Of a stretch of 64,000 bases of DNA, positions 1 through 14,817 are shown one piece after another. Position 1 is the stretch's first letter. Every line of letters begins with the position of its first letter. A program made the translations under genes and the position numbers. Under the pieces are notes generated by a model. That model saw only the letters and a program-made list of their open reading frames with translations, made no database searches and had not been told where the DNA came from. The DNA is from Hydractinia symbiolongicarpus (Eukaryota > Cnidaria > Hydrozoa > Anthoathecata > Hydractiniidae). The DNA is taken from contig NC_079876.1 in NCBI RefSeq assembly GCF_029227915.1, forward strand, positions 8,620,001-8,684,000, in the 5' to 3' direction.

Positions 1-2289
1 AAAATGAAAACATTTTTGAAAACTACAAGTCTCATGCGTTTTAGTGGTGAAAAAATAATTTAAAAAATCGTTCTGGAAATGAGTTTACTCACAGGGTACT
101 TTCTTTGTATACATTCGACTATACGTGCCAAGCCCGGGATTTACGGGAAATCGCGGATTTTCGTTTGCCGGCGATTGAACTTCTTTTATTCAGCGTCCCA
201 TCAAATATGAAAATATTTTTGAAAACTACAAGTCTCATGCGTTTAGTGGTAAAAAAAAATTATAAAAAATCGTTCGGGAAATGAGTTTACTCCCTGGGTA
301 CTTTCTTTGTATACTTTTGACTATACGGGCCAAGCCCGGGATTTACAGGAAATCGCGGGTTTTTGTTTCACAGCGATTAAACTTCTTTTATTCAGCGTCT
401 CATCAAAAATGAAAACATTTTTAAAAACTTCAAGTCTTATGCGTTTTAGTGGTGAAAAAATAATTTAAAAAATCGTTCTGGAAATGAGTTTACTCCCTGG
501 GTACTTTCTTTGTATACTTTTGACTATACGGGCCGAGTCCGGGATTTAGGGAAATCGCAGGTTTTCGTTTGCCGGCGATTAAACTGCTTTTATTCAGCGT
601 CTCATCAAAAATGAAAACATTTTTGAAAACTACAAGTCTCATGCGTTTTAGTGGTGAAAAAATAATTTAAAAAATCGTTCTGGAAATGAGTTTACTCACA
701 GGGTACTTTCTTTGTATACATTCGACTATACGTGCCAAGCCCGGGATTTACGGGAAATCGCGGGTTTTCGTTTGCCGGCGATTAAACTGCTTTTATTCAG
801 CGTCTCATCAAAAATGAAAACATTCTTGAAAACTACAAGTCTCATGCGTTTTAGTGGTGAAATAATAATTTAAAAAATCGTTTGGGAAATGAGTTTACTC
901 CCTGGGTACTTTCTTTGTATACTTTTGACTATACGGACCGAGTCCAGGATTTACGGGAAATCGCAGGTTTTCGTTTGCCGGCGATTAAACTCCATTTATT
1001 CAGCGTCTCATCAAAAATGAAAACATTTTTAAAAACTACAAGTCTCATGCGTTTTAGTGGTGAAAAAATAATTTAAAAAATCGTTCGGGAAATGAGTTTA
1101 CTCACTGGGTACTTTCCTTGTATACTTTTAACTATATGGACCGAGTCCGGGATTTACGGGAAATCGCGGGTTTTCGTTTGCCGGCGATTAAACTTCTTTT
1201 ATTCAGCGTCTCATCAAAAATGAAAACATTTTTAAAAACTACAAGTCTTATGCGTTTTAGTGGTGAAAAAATAATTTAAAAAATCGTTCTGGAAATGAGT
1301 TTACTCCCTGGGTACTCTCTTTGTATAATTTTGACTATACGGGCCGAGTCCGGGATTTACAGGAAATCTCAGATTTTCGTTTGCCGGCGATTAAACTGCT
1401 TTTATTCAGTGTCTCATCAAAAATGAAAACATTCTTGAAAACTACAAGTCTCATGCGTTTTAGTGGTGAAATAATAATTTAAAAAATCGTTCGGGAAATG
1501 AGTTTACTCCCTGGGTACTTTTTTGTATACTTTTGACTATACGGGCCGAGTCCGGGGTTTACGGGAAATGGCGGGTTTTCGTTTGCCGGCGATTAAACTT
1601 CTTTTATTCAGCGTCTCATCAAAAATGAAAACATTTTTAAAAACTACAAGTCTCATGCGTTGTAGTGGTGAAAAAATAATTTAAAAAATCGTTCGGGAAA
1701 TGAGTTTACTCCCTGGGTACTTTCTTTGTATACTTTTGACTATACGGGCCAAGCAGGGATTTACGGGAAATTGCAGGTTTTCGTTTGCCGGCGATTAAAC
1801 TTCTTTTATTCAGCGTCTCATCAAAAATGAAAACATTTTTAAAAACTACAAGTCTTATGCGTTTTAGTGGTGAAAAAATAATTTAAAAAATCGTTCTGGA
1901 AATGAGTTTACTCACAGGGTACTTTCTTTCCATACATTCGACTATACGGGCCAAGCCCTGGATTTACGGAAATCGCGGGTTTTCGTTTTTCGGCGATTAA
2001 ACCTCTTTCATTAAGCGTCTCATCAAAAATGAAAACATTTTTGAAAACTACAAGTCTCATGCGTTTTAGTGGTGAAAAAAAAAATTAAAAAATCGTTCGG
2101 GAAATGAGTTTACTCCCTGGGCACTTTCTTTGTATACTTTTGACTATACGGGCCGAGTCCGGGATTTAGGGAAATCGCACGTTTTCGTTTGCCGGCGATT
2201 AAACTGCTTTTATTCAGCGTCTCATCAAAAATGAAAACATTTTTGAAAACTACAAGTCTCAGGCGTTTTAGTGGTGAAAAAATAATTTA

Positions 2290-5200
2290 AAAAATCGTTT
2301 GGGAAATGAGTTTACTCCCTGGGTACTTTCTTTGTATACTTTTGACTATACGGACCGGGTCCAGGATTTACGGGAAATCGCAGGTTTTCGTTTGCCGGCG
2401 ATTAAACTTCATTTATTCAGCGTCTCATCAAAAATGAAAACATTTTTAAAAACTACAAGTCTCATGCGTTTTAGTGGTGAAAAAATAATTTAAAAAATCG
2501 TTCGGGAAATGAGTTTACTCCCTGGGTACTTTCTTTGTATACTTTTGACTATACGGGCCGAGTCCGGGATTTAGGGAAATCGCAGGTTTTCGTTTGCCGG
2601 CGATTAAACTGCTTTTATTCAGCGTCTCATCAAAAATGAAAACATTTTTGAAAACTACAAGTCTCAGGCGTTTTAGTGGTGAAAAAATAATTTAAAAAAT
2701 CGTTCGGGAAATGAGTTTACTCCCTGGGTACTTTCTTTGTATGCATTCGACTATACGTGCCAAGCCCGGGATTTACGGGAAATCGCGGGTTTTCGTTTGC
2801 CGGCGATTAAACTGCTTTTATTCAGCGTCTCATCAAAAATGAAAACATTTTTGAAAACTACAAGTCTCATGCGTTTTAGTGGTGAAATAATAATTTAAAA
2901 AATCGTTCAAGAAATGAGTTTACTCCCTGGGTACTTTCTTTGTATACTTTTGACTATACGGGCCGAGTCCGGGATTTAGGGAAATCGCAGGTTTTCGTTT
3001 GCCGGCGATTAAACTGCTTTTATTCAGCGTCTCATCAAAATTGAAAACATTTTTAAAAACTACAAGTCTCATGCGTTGTAGTGGTGAAATAATAATTTAA
3101 AAAATCGTTTGGGAAATGAGTTTACTCCCTGGGTACTTTCTTTGTATACTTTTGACTATACGGGCCGAGTCCAGGATTTACGGGAAATCGCAGGTTTTCG
3201 TTTGCCGGCGATTAAACTTCATTTATTCAGCGTCTCATCAAAAATGAAAACATTTTTAAAAACTACAAGTCTCATGCGTTTTAGTGGTAAAAAAGTAATT
3301 TAAAAAATCGTTCGGGAAATGAGTTTACTCCCTGGGTACTTTCTTTGTATAATTTTGACTATACGGGCCGAGTCCGGGATTTACAGGAAATCTCAGGTTT
3401 TCGTTTGCCGGCGATTAAACTGCTTTTATTCAGTGTCTCATCAAAAATGAAAACATTCTTGAAAACTACAAGTCTCATGCGTTTTAGTGGTGAAATAATA
3501 ATTTAAAAAATTGTTCGGGAAATGAGTTTACTCCCTGGGTACTTTTTTGTATACTTTTGACTATACGGGCCGAGTCCGGGGTTTACGGGAAATGGCGGGT
3601 TTTCGTTTGCCGGCGATTAAACTTCTTTTATTCAGCGTCTCATCAAAAATGAAAACATTTTTAAAAACTACAAGTCTCATGCGTTGTAGTGGTGAAAAAA
3701 TAATTTAAAAAATCGTTCGGGAAATGAGTTTACTCCCTGGGTACTTTCTTTGTATACTTTTGACTATACGGGCCAAGCAGGGATTTACGGGAAATCGCAG
3801 GTTTTCGTTTGCCGGCGATTAAACTTCATTTATTCAGCGTCTCATCAAAAATGAAAACATTTTTAAAAACTACAAGTCTCATGCGTTTTAGTGGTGAAAA
3901 AGTAATTTAAAAAATCGTTCGGGAAATGAGTTTACTCCCTGGGTACTTTCTTTGTATAATTTTGACTATACGGGCCGAGTCCGGGATTTACAGGAAATCT
4001 CAGGTTTTCGTTTGCCGGCGATTAAACTGCTTTTATTCAGTGTCTCATCAAAAATGAAAACATTCTTGAAAACTACAAGTCTCATGCGTTTTAGTGGTGA
4101 AATAATAATTTAAAAAATTGTTCGGGAAATGAGTTTACTCCCTGGGTACTTTTTTGTATACTTTTGACTATACGGGCCGAGTCCGGGGTTTACGGGAAAT
4201 GGCGGGTTTTCGTTTGCCGGCGATTAAACTTCTTTTATTCAGCGTCTCATCAAAAATGAAAACATTTTTAAAAACTACAAGTCTCATGCGTTGTAGTGGT
4301 GAAAAAATAATTTAAAAAATCGTTTGGGAAATGAGTTTACTCCCTGGGTACTTTCTTTGTATACTTTTGACTATACGGACCGGGTCCAGGATTTACGGGA
4401 AATCGCAGGTTTTCGTTTGCCGGCGATTAAACTTCATTTATTCAGCGTCTCATCAAAAATGAAAACATTTTTAAAAACTACAAGTCTCATGCGTTTTAGT
4501 GGTGAAAAAATAATTTAAAAAATCGTTCGGGAAATGAGTTTACTCCCTGGGTACTTTCTTTGTATACTTTTGACTATACGGGCCGAGTCCGGGATTTAGG
4601 GAAATCGCAGGTTTTCGTTTGCCGGCGATTAAACTGCTTTTATTCAGCGTCTCATCAAAAATGAAAACATTTTTGAAAACTACAAGTCTCAGGCGTTTTA
4701 GTGGTGAAAAAATAATTTAAAAAATCGTTCGGGAAATGAGTTTACTCCCTGGGTACTTTCTTTGTATGCATTCGACTATACGTGCCAAGCCCGGGATTTA
4801 CGGGAAATCGCGGGTTTTCGTTTGCCGGCGATTAAACTGCTTTTATTCAGCGTCTCATCAAAAATGAAAACATTTTTGAAAACTACAAGTCTCATGCGTT
4901 TTAGTGGTGAAATAATAATTTAAAAAATCGTTCAAGAAATGAGTTTACTCCCTGGGTACTTTCTTTGTATACTTTTGACTATACGGGCCGAGTCCGGGAT
5001 TTAGGGAAATCGCAGGTTTTCGTTTGCCGGCGATTAAACTGCTTTTATTCAGCGTCTCATCAAAATTGAAAACATTTTTAAAAACTACAAATCTCATGCG
5101 TTGTAGTGGTGAAATAATAATTTAAAAAATCGTTTGGGAAATGAGTTTACTCCCTGGGTACTTTCTTTGTATACTTTTGACTATACGGGCCGAGTCCAGG

Positions 5201-5820
5201 ATTTACGGGAAATCGCAGGTTTTCGTTTGCCGGCGATTAAACTTCATTTATTCAGCGTCTCATCAAAAATGAAAACATTTTTAAAAACTACAAGTCTCAT
5301 GCGTTTTAGTGGTGAAAAAGTAATTTAAAAAATCGTTCGGGAAATGAGTTTACTCCCTGGGTACTTTCTTTGTATAATTTTGACTATACGGGCCGAGTCC
5401 GGGATTTACAGGAAATCTCAGGTTTTCGTTTGCCGGCGATTAAACTGCTTTTATTCAGTGTCTCATCAAAAATGAAAACATTCTTGAAAACTACAAGTCT
5501 CATGCGTTTTAGTGGTGAAATAATAATTTAAAAAATTGTTCGGGAAATGAGTTTACTCCCTGGGTACTTTTTTGTATACTTTTGACTATACGGGCCGAGT
5601 CCGGGGTTTACGGGAAATGGCGGGTTTTCGTTTGCCGGCGATTAAACTTCTTTTATTCAGCGTCTCATCAAAAATGAAAACATTTTTAAAAACTACAAGT
5701 CTCATGCGTTGTAGTGGTGAAAAAATAATTTAAAAAATCGTTCGGGAAATGAGTTTACTCCCTGGGTACTTTCTTTGTATACTTTTGACTATACGGGCCA
5801 AGCAGGGATTTACGGGAAAT
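2290..5820 (+). repeat. Higher-order satellite repeat, 2,025-bp period (10 monomers)
   Basis: The variant GGACCGGGTCCAGG occurs at about 2,350 and again 2,025 bp later. The following monomers repeat in the same order of variants: TTTAGGG, then TATGCATTCGAC, then CGTTCAAG, then TATAATTTTGAC, then a short T-run GTACTTTTTTG. The register holds over roughly 7.4 monomers (2,290-3,795 against 4,315-5,820) and breaks where copy 2 carries AAATTGCGGG in place of AAATCGCAGG. Within each copy a shorter 607-bp (three-monomer) repeat is also visible, at about 3,310 and 3,917. Confidence 0.8.
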
Positions 5821-6969
5821 TGCGGGTTTTCGTTTGCCGGCGATTAAACTTCTTTTATTCAGCGTCTCATCAAAAATGAAAACATTTTTAAAAACTACAA
5901 GTCTTATGCGTTTTAGTGGTGAAAAAATAATTTAAAAAATCGTTCTGGAAATGAGTTTACTCACAGGGTACTTTCTTTGTATACATTCGACTATACGGGC
6001 CAAGCCCGGGATTTACGGAAATCGCGGGTTTTCGTTTTTCGGCGATTAAACCTCTTTTATTAAGCGTCTCATCAAAAATGAAAACATTTTTGAAAACTAC
6101 AAGTCTCATGCGTTTTAGTGGTGAAAAAAAAATTAAAAAATCGTTCGGGAAATGAGTTTACTCCCTGGGCACTTTCTTTGTATACATTCGACTATACGGG
6201 CCAAGCCCCGGATTTACGGGAAAACGCGGGATTTCGTTTGCCGGCGATTAAACTTCTTTCATTAAGCGTCTCATCAAAAATGAAAACATTTTTAAAATTT
6301 ACAAGTCTTATGCGTTTTAGTGGTGAAAAAGTAATTTAAAAAATCGTTCTGGAAATGAGTTTACTCCCTGGGTACTTTCTTTGTATACTTTTGACTATAC
6401 GGGCCGAGTCCGGGATTTAGGGAAATCGCAGGTTTTCGTTTGCCGGCGATTAAACTTCTTTTATTCAGCGTCTCATCAAAAATGAAAACATTTTTAAAAA
6501 CTACAAATCTTATGCGTTTTAGTGGTGAAAAAATAATTTAAAAAATCGTTCTGGAAATGAGTTTACTCACAGGGTACTTTCTTTGTATACATTCGACTAT
6601 ACGGGCCAAGCCCCGGATTTACGGGAAAACGCAGGATTTTGTTTGCCGGCGATTAAACTGCTTTCATTAAGCGTCTCATCAAAAATGAAAACATTTTTAA
6701 AATTTACAAGTCTTATGCGTTTGAGTGGTGAAAAAATAATTTAAAAAATCGTTCTGGAAATGAGTTTACTCCCTGGGTACTCTCTTTGTATACTTTTGAC
6801 TATACGGACCGAGTCCAGGATTTACGGGAAATCGCAGGTTTTCGTTTGCCGGCGATTAAACTTCATTTATTCAGCGTCTCATCAAAAATGAAAACATTTT
6901 TAAAAACTACAAGTCTCATGCGTTTTAGTGGTGAAAAAATAATTTAAAAAATCGTTCGGGAAATGAGTT

Positions 6970-9900
6970 TACTCACTGGGTACTTTCCTTGTATACTTTT
7001 AACTATACGGACCGAGTCCGGGATTTACGGGAAATCGCGGGTTTTCGTTTGCCGGCGATTAAACTTCTTTTATTCAGCGTCTCATCAAAAATGAAAACAT
7101 TTTTAAAAACTACAAGTCTTATGCGTTTTAGTGGTGAAAAAATAATTTAAAAAATCGTTCTGGAAATGAGTTTACTCCCTGGGTACTTTCTTTGTATAAT
7201 TTTGACTATACGGGCCGAGTCCGGAATTTACAGGAAATCTCAGGTTTTCGTTTGCCGGCGATTAAACTGCTTTTATTCAGTGTCTCATCAAAAATGAAAA
7301 CATTCTTGAAAACTACAAGTCTCATGCGTTTTAGTGGTGAAATAATAATTTAAAAAATCGTTCGGGAAATGAGTTTACTCCCTGGGTACTTTTTTGTATA
7401 CTTTTGACTATACGGGCCGAGTCCGGGGTTTACGGGAAATAGCGGGTTTTCGTTTGCCGGCGATTAAACTTCTTTTATTCAGCGTCTCATCAAAAATGAA
7501 AACATTTTTAAAAACTACAAGTCTCATGCGTTGTAGTGGTGAAAAAATAATTTAAAAAATCGTTCGGGAAATGAGTTTACTCCCTGGGTACTTTCTTTGT
7601 ATACTTTTGACTACACGGGCCAAGCAGGGATTTACGGTAAATTGCGGGTTTTCGTTTGCCGGCGATTAAACTTCTTTTATTCAGCGTCTCATCAAAAATG
7701 AAAACATTTTTAAAAACTACAAGTCTTATGCGTTTTAGTGGTGAAAAAATAATTTAAAAAATCGTTCTGGAAATGAGTTTACTCACAGGGTACTTTCTTT
7801 GCATACATTCGACTATACGGGCCAAGCCCGGGATTTACGGAAATCGCGGGTTTTCGTTTTTCGGCAATTAAACCTCTTTCATTAAGCGTCTCATCAAAAA
7901 TGAAAACATTTTTGAAAACTACAAGTCTCATGCGTTTTAGTGGTGAAAAAAAAAATTAAAAAATCGTTCGGGAAATGAGTTTACTCCCTGGGCACTTTCT
8001 TTGTATACATTCGACTATACGGGCCAAGCCCCGGATTTACGGGAAAACGCGGGATTTCGTTTGCCGGCGATTAAACTTCTTTCATTAAGCGTCTCATCAA
8101 AAATGAAAACATTTTTAAAATTTACAAGTCTTATGCGTTTTAGTGGTGAAAAAATAATTTAAAAAATCGTTCTGGAAATGAGTTTACTCCCTGGGTACTT
8201 TCTTTGTATACTTTTGACTATACGGGCCGAGTCCGGGATTTAGGGAAATCGCAGGTTTTCGTTTGCCGGCGATTAAACTTCTTTTATTCAGCGTCTCATC
8301 AAAAATGAAAACATTTTTAAAAACTACAAATCTTATGCGTTTTAGTGGTGAAAAAATAATTTAAAAAATCGTTCTGGAAATGAGTTTACTCACAGGGTAC
8401 TTTCTTTGTATACATTCGACTATACAGGCCAAGCCCCGGATTAACGGGAAAATGCAGGATTTCGTTTGCCGGCGATTAAACTGCTTTCATTAAGCGTCTC
8501 ATCAAAAATGAAAACATTTTTAAAATTTACAAGTCTTATGCGTTTTAGTGGTGAAAAAATAATTTAAAAAAACGTTCTGGAAATGAGTTTACTCCCTGGG
8601 TACTTTCTTTGTATACTTTTGACTATACGGGCCGAGTCCGGGATTTAGGGAAATCGCAGGTTTTCTTTTGCCGGCGATTAAACTGCTTTTATTCAGCGTC
8701 TCATCAAAAATGAAAACATTTTTGAAAACTACAAGTCTCAGGCGTTTTAGTGGTGAAAAAATAATTTAAAAAATCGTTTGGGAAATGAGTTTACTCCCTG
8801 GGTACTTTCTTTGTATACTTTTGACTATACGGACCGGGTCCAGGATTTACGGGAAATCGCAGGTTTTCGTTTGCCGGCGATTAAACTTCATTTATTCAGC
8901 GTCTCATCAAAAATGAAAACATTTTTAAAAACTACAAGTCTCATGCGTTTTAGTGGTGAAAAAATAATTTAAAAAATCGTTCGGGAAATGAGTTTACTCC
9001 CTGGGTACTTTCTTTGTATACTTTTGACTATACGGGCCGAGTCCGGGATTTAGGGAAATCGCAGGTTTTCGTTTGCCGGCGATTAAACTGCTTTTTTTCA
9101 GCGTCTCATCAAAAATGAAAACATTTTTGAAAACTACAAGTCTCAGGCGTTTTAGTGGTGAAAAAATAATTTAAAAAATCGTTCGGGAAATGAGTTTACT
9201 CCCTGGGTACTTTCTTTGTATACATTCGACTATACGTGCCAAGCCCGGGATTTACGGGAAATCGCGGGTTTTCGTTTGCCGGCGATTAAACTGCTTTTAT
9301 TCAGCGTCTCATCAAAAATGAAAACATTTTTGAAAACTACAAGTCTCATGCGTTTTAGTGGTGAAATAATAATTTAAAAAATCGTTTGGGAAATGAGTTT
9401 ACTCCCTGGGTACTTTCTTTGTATACTTTTGACTATACGGGCCGAGTCCAGGATTTACGGGAAATCGCAGGTTTTCGTTTGCCGGCGATTAAACTTCATT
9501 TATTCAGCGTCTCATCAAAAATGAAAACATTTTTAAAAACTACAAGTCTCATGCGTTTTAGTGGTGAAAAAGTAATTTAAAAAATCGTTCGGGAAATGAG
9601 TTTACTCCCTGGGTACTTTCTTTGTATACTTTTGACTATACGGGCCGAGTCCGGGATTTACGGGAAATCGCGGATTTTTGTTTGCCGGCGATTAAACTTC
9701 TTTTATTCAGCATCCCATCAAATATGAAAATATTTTTGAAAACTACAAGTCTCATGCGTTTAGTGGTAAAAAAATAATATAAAAAATCGTTCTGGAAATG
9801 AGTTTACTCCCTGGGTACTTTCTTTGTATACTTTTGACTATACGGGCCGAGTCCGGGATTTAGGGAAATCGCAGGTTTTCGTTTGCCGGCGATTAAACTG

Positions 9901-12900
9901 CTTTTATTCAGCGTCTCATCAAAAATGAAAACATTTTTGAAAACTACAAGTCTCATGCGTTTTAGTGGTGAAAAAATAATTTAAAAAATCGTTCTGGAAA
10001 TGAGTTTACTCACAGGGTACTTTCTTTGTATACATTCGACTATACGTGCCAAGCCCGGGATTTACGGGAAATCGCGGATTTTCGTTTGCCGGCGATTAAA
10101 CTTCTTTTATTCAGCGTCCCATCAAATATGAAAATATTTTTGAAAACTACAAGTCTCATGCGTTTAGTGGTAAAAAAATAATATAAAAAATCGTTCTGGA
10201 AATGAGTTTACTCCCTGGGTACTTTCTTTGTATACTTTTGACTATACGGGCCGAGTCCGGGATTTAGGGAAATCGCAGGTTTTCGTTTGCCGGCGATTAA
10301 ACTGCTTTTATTCAGCGTCTCATCAAAAATGAAAACATTTTTGAAAACTACAAGTCTCATGCGTTTTAGTGGTGAAAAAATAATTTAAAAAATCGTTCTG
10401 GAAATGAGTTTACTCACAGGGTACTTTCTTTGTATACATTCGACTATACGTGCCAAGCCCGGGATTTACGGGAAATCGCGGGTTTTCGTTTGCCGGCGAT
10501 TAAACTGCTTTTATTCAGCGTCTCATCAAAAATGAAAACATTCTTGAAAACTACAAGTCTCATGCGTTTTAGTGGTGAAAAAGTAATTTAAAAAATCGTT
10601 CGGGAAATGAGTTTACTCCCTGGGTACTTTCTTTGTATACTTTTGACTATACGGGCCGAGTCCGGGATTTACGGGAAATCGCGGATTTTTGTTTGCCGGC
10701 GATTAAACTTCTTTTATTCAGCATCCCATCAAATATGAAAATATTTTTGAAAACTACAAGTCTCATGCGTTTAGTGGTAAAAAAATAATATAAAAAATCG
10801 TTCTGGAAATGAGTTTACTCCCTGGGTACTTTCTTTGTATACTTTTGACTATACGGGCCGAGTCCGGGATTTAGGGAAATCGCAGGTTTTCGTTTGCCGG
10901 CGATTAAACTGCTTTTATTCAGCGTCTCATCAAAAATGAAAACATTTTTGAAAACTACAAGTCTCATGCGTTTTAGTGGTGAAAAAATAATTTAAAAAAT
11001 CGTTCTGGAAATGAGTTTACTCACAGGGTACTTTCTTTGTATACATTCGACTATACGTGCCAAGCCCGGGATTTACGGGAAATCGCGGATTTTCGTTTGC
11101 CGGCGATTAAACTTCTTTTATTCAGCGTCCCATCAAATATGAAAATATTTTTGAAAACTACAAGTCTCATGCGTTTAGTGGTAAAAAAATAATATAAAAA
11201 ATCGTTCTGGAAATGAGTTTACTCCCTGGGTACTTTCTTTGTATACTTTTGACTATACGGGCCGAGTCCGGGATTTAGGGAAATCGCAGGTTTTCGTTTG
11301 CCGGCGATTAAACTGCTTTTATTCAGCGTCTCATCAAAAATGAAAACATTTTTGAAAACTACAAGTCTCATGCGTTTTAGTGGTGAAAAAATAATTTAAA
11401 AAATCGTTCTGGAAATGAGTTTACTCACAGGGTACTTTCTTTGTATACATTCGACTATACGTGCCAAGCCCGGGATTTACGGGAAATCGCGGGTTTTCGT
11501 TTGCCGGCGATTAAACTGCTTTTATTCAGCGTCTCATCAAAAATGAAAACATTCTTAAAAACTACAAGTCTCATGCGTTTTAGTGGTGAAATAATAATTT
11601 AAAAAATCGTTTGGGAAATGAGTTTACTCCCTGGGTACTTTCTTTGTATACTTTTGACTATACGGACCGAGTCCAGGATTTACGGGAAATCGCAGGTTTT
11701 CGTTTGCCGGCGATTAAACTTCATTTATTCAGCGTCTCATCAAAAATGAAAACATTTTTAAAAACTACAAGTCTCATGCGTTTTAGTGGTGAAAAAATAA
11801 TTTAAAAAATCGTTCGGGAAATGAGTTTACTCACTGGGTACTTTCCTTGTATACTTTTAACTATATGGACCGAGTCCGGGATTTACGGGAAATCGCGGGT
11901 TTTCGTTTGCCGGCGATTAAACTTCTTTTATTCAGCGTCTCATCAAAAATGAAAACATTTTTAAAAACTACAAGTCTTATGCGTTTTAGTGGTGAAAAAA
12001 TAATTTAAAAAATCGTTCTGGAAATGAGTTTACTCCCTGGGTACTTTCTTTGTATAATTTTGACTATACGGGCCGAGTCCGGGATTTACAGGAAATCTCA
12101 GGTTTTCGTTTGCCGGCAATTAAACTGCTTTTATTCAGCGTCTCATCAAAAATGAAAACATTTTTAAAAACTACAAGTCTCATGCGTTGTAGTGGTGAAA
12201 AAATAATTTAAAAAATCGTTCGGGAAATGAGTTTACTCCCTGGGTACTTTCTTTGTATACTTTTGACTATACGGGCCAAGCAGGGATTTACGGAAATCGC
12301 GGGTTTTCGTTTTTCGGCGATTAAACCTCTTTCATTAAGCGTCTCATCAAAAATGAAAACATTTTTGAAAACTACAAGTCTCATGCGTTTTAGTGGTGAA
12401 AAAAAAAAATTAAAAAATCGTTCGGGAAATGAGTTTACTCCCTGGGCACTTTCTTTGTATACATTCGACTTTACGTGCCAAGCCCGGGATTTACGGGAAA
12501 TCGCGGGTTTTCGTTTGCCGGCGATTAAACTGCTTTTCTTCAGCGTCTCATCAAAAATGAAAACATTCTTGAAAACTACAAGTCTCATGCGTTTTAGTGG
12601 TGAAATAATAATTTAAAAAATCGTTTGGGAAATGAGTTTACTCCCTGGGTACTTTCTTTATATACTTTTGACTATACGGACCGAGTCCAGGATTTACGGG
12701 AAATCGCAGGTTTTCGTTTGCCGGCGATTAAACTTCATTTATTCAGCGTCTCATCAAAAATGAAAACATTTTTAAAAACTACAAGTCTCATGCGTTTTAG
12801 TGGTGAAAAAATAATTTAAAAAATCGTTCGGGAAATGAGTTTACTCACTGGGTACTTTCCTTGTATACTTTTAACTATACGGACCGAGTCCGGGATTTAC

Positions 12901-14630
12901 GGGAAATCGCGGGTTTTCGTTTGCCGGCGATTAAACTTCTTTTATTCAGCGTCTCATCAAAAATGAAAACATTTTTAAAAACTACAAGTCTTATGCGTTT
13001 CAGTGGTGAAAAAATAATTTAAAAAATCGTTCTGGAAATGAGTTTACTCCCTGGGTACTTTCTTTGTATAATTTTGACTATACGGGCCGAGTCCGGGATT
13101 TACAGGAAATCTCAGGTTTTCGTTTGCCGGCGATTAAACTGCTTTTATTCAGTGTCTCATCAAAAATGAAAACATTCTTGAAAACTACAAGTCTCATGCG
13201 TTTTAGTGGTGAAATAATAATTTAAAAAATCGTTCGGGAAATGAGTTTACTCCCTGGGTACTTTTTTGTATACTTTTGACTATACGGGCCGAGTCCGGGG
13301 TTTACGGGAAATGGCGGGTTTTCGTTTGCCGGCGATTAAACTTCTTTTATTCAGCGTCTCATCAAAAATGAAAACATTTTTAAAAACTACAAGTCTCATG
13401 CGTTGTAGTGGTGAAAAAATAATTTAAAAAATCGTTCGGGAAATGAGTTGACTCCCTGGGTACTTTCTTTGTATACTTTTGACTATACGGGCCAAGCAGG
13501 GATTTACGGGAAATTGCGGGTTTTCGTTTGCCGGCGATTAAACTTCTTTTATTCAGCGTCTCATCAAAAATGAAAACATTTTTAAAAACTACAAGTCTTA
13601 TGCGTTTTAGTGGTGAAAAAATAATTTAAAAAATCGTTCTGGAAATGAGTTTACTCACAGGGTACTTTCTTTGTATACATTCGACTATACGGGCCAAGCC
13701 CGGGATTTACGGAAATCGCGGGTTTTCGTTTTTCGGCGATTAAACCTCTTTCATTAAGCGTCTCATCAAAAATGAAAACATTTTTGAAAACTACAAGTCT
13801 CATGCGTTTTAGTGGTGAAAAAAAAAATTAAAAAATCGTTCGGGAAATGAGTTTACTCCCTGGGCACTTTCTTTGTATACATTCGACTATACGGGCCAAG
13901 CCCCGGATTTACGGGAAAACGCGGGATTTCGTTTGCCGGCGATTAAACTTCTTTCATTAAGCGTCTCATCAAAAATGAAAACATTTTTAAAATTTACAAG
14001 TCTTATGCGTTTTAGTGGTGAAAAAATAATTTAAAAAATCGTTCTGGAAATGAGTTTACTCCCTGGGTACTTTCTTTGTATACTTTTGACTATACGGGCC
14101 GAGTCCGGGATTTAGGGAAATCGCAGGTTTTCGTTTGCCGGCGATTAAACTTCTTTTATTCAGCGTCTCATCAAAAATTAAAACATTTTTAAAAACTACA
14201 AATCTTATGCGTTTTAGTGGTGAAAAAATAATTTAAAAAATCGTTCTGGAAATGAGTTTACTCACAGGGTACTTTCTTTGTATACATTCGACTATACGGG
14301 CCAAGCCCCGGATTTACGGGAAAACGCAGGATTTCGTTTGCCAGCGATTAAACTGCTTTCATTAAGCGTCTCATCAAAAATGAAAACATTTTTAAAATTT
14401 ACAAGTCTTACGCGTTTTAGTGGTGAAAAAATAATTTAAAAAATCGTTCTGGAAATGAGTTTACTCCCTGGGTACTTTCTTTGTATACTTTTGACTATAC
14501 GGGCCGAGTCCGGGATTTAGGGAAATCGCAGGTTTTTGTTTGCCGGCGATTAAACTGCTTTTATTCAGCGTCTCATCAAAAATGAAAACATTTTTGAAAA
14601 CTACAAGTCTCAGGCGTTTTAGTGGTGAAA
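6970..14630 (+). repeat. Dispersed 5.87-kb-spaced duplication inside the satellite
   Basis: The rare variant ACTCACTGGG with CTTTCCTTGTATACTTTTAAC occurs at 6,971 and again at 12,843. The monomer order that follows is the same in both places, including the CAAGCCCCGG/AAAACGCGGG monomers and the AAAATTTACAAG monomers, up to about 8,750 and 14,630. The 5,872-bp shift equals 29 monomers, so this is an in-register amplification such as unequal exchange would give. Only the two end segments match; the middle is other satellite. Confidence 0.65.
9569..11590 (+). repeat. Higher-order satellite repeat, ~1,011-bp period (5 monomers)
   Basis: Two successive units of about 1,011 bp. The private variant AGCATCCCATCAAATATG (normally AGCGTCCCATC) recurs at 9,711 and 10,722, together with GCGGATTTTTGTTTG just before it. 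Each unit holds alternating TTTAGGG, TCACAGGG and CGTCCCATC monomers in the same order. The same five-monomer period recurs in the inverted arm at 47,126/48,138/49,151 and 58,613/59,625/60,638. Confidence 0.8.
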
Positions 14631-14817
14631 AAATAATTTAAAAAATCGTTCGGGAAATGAGTTTACTCCCTGGGTACTTTCTTTGTATACTTTTGACTAT
14701 ACGGACCAAGCCGGGATTTACGGGAAATCACGGGTTTTCGTTTGCCGGCGATTAAACTTCATTTATTCAGCGTCTCATCAAAAATGAAAACATTTCTAAA
14801 AACTACAAGTCTCATGC

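Noticed and set aside
12208-12616. Longer open frames of 126-129 codons on both strands of the satellite
   Set aside because: They arise where one-base deletions and A-run changes join the frames of two adjacent monomers. Both strands are open at once and the peptides are the same satellite translation.
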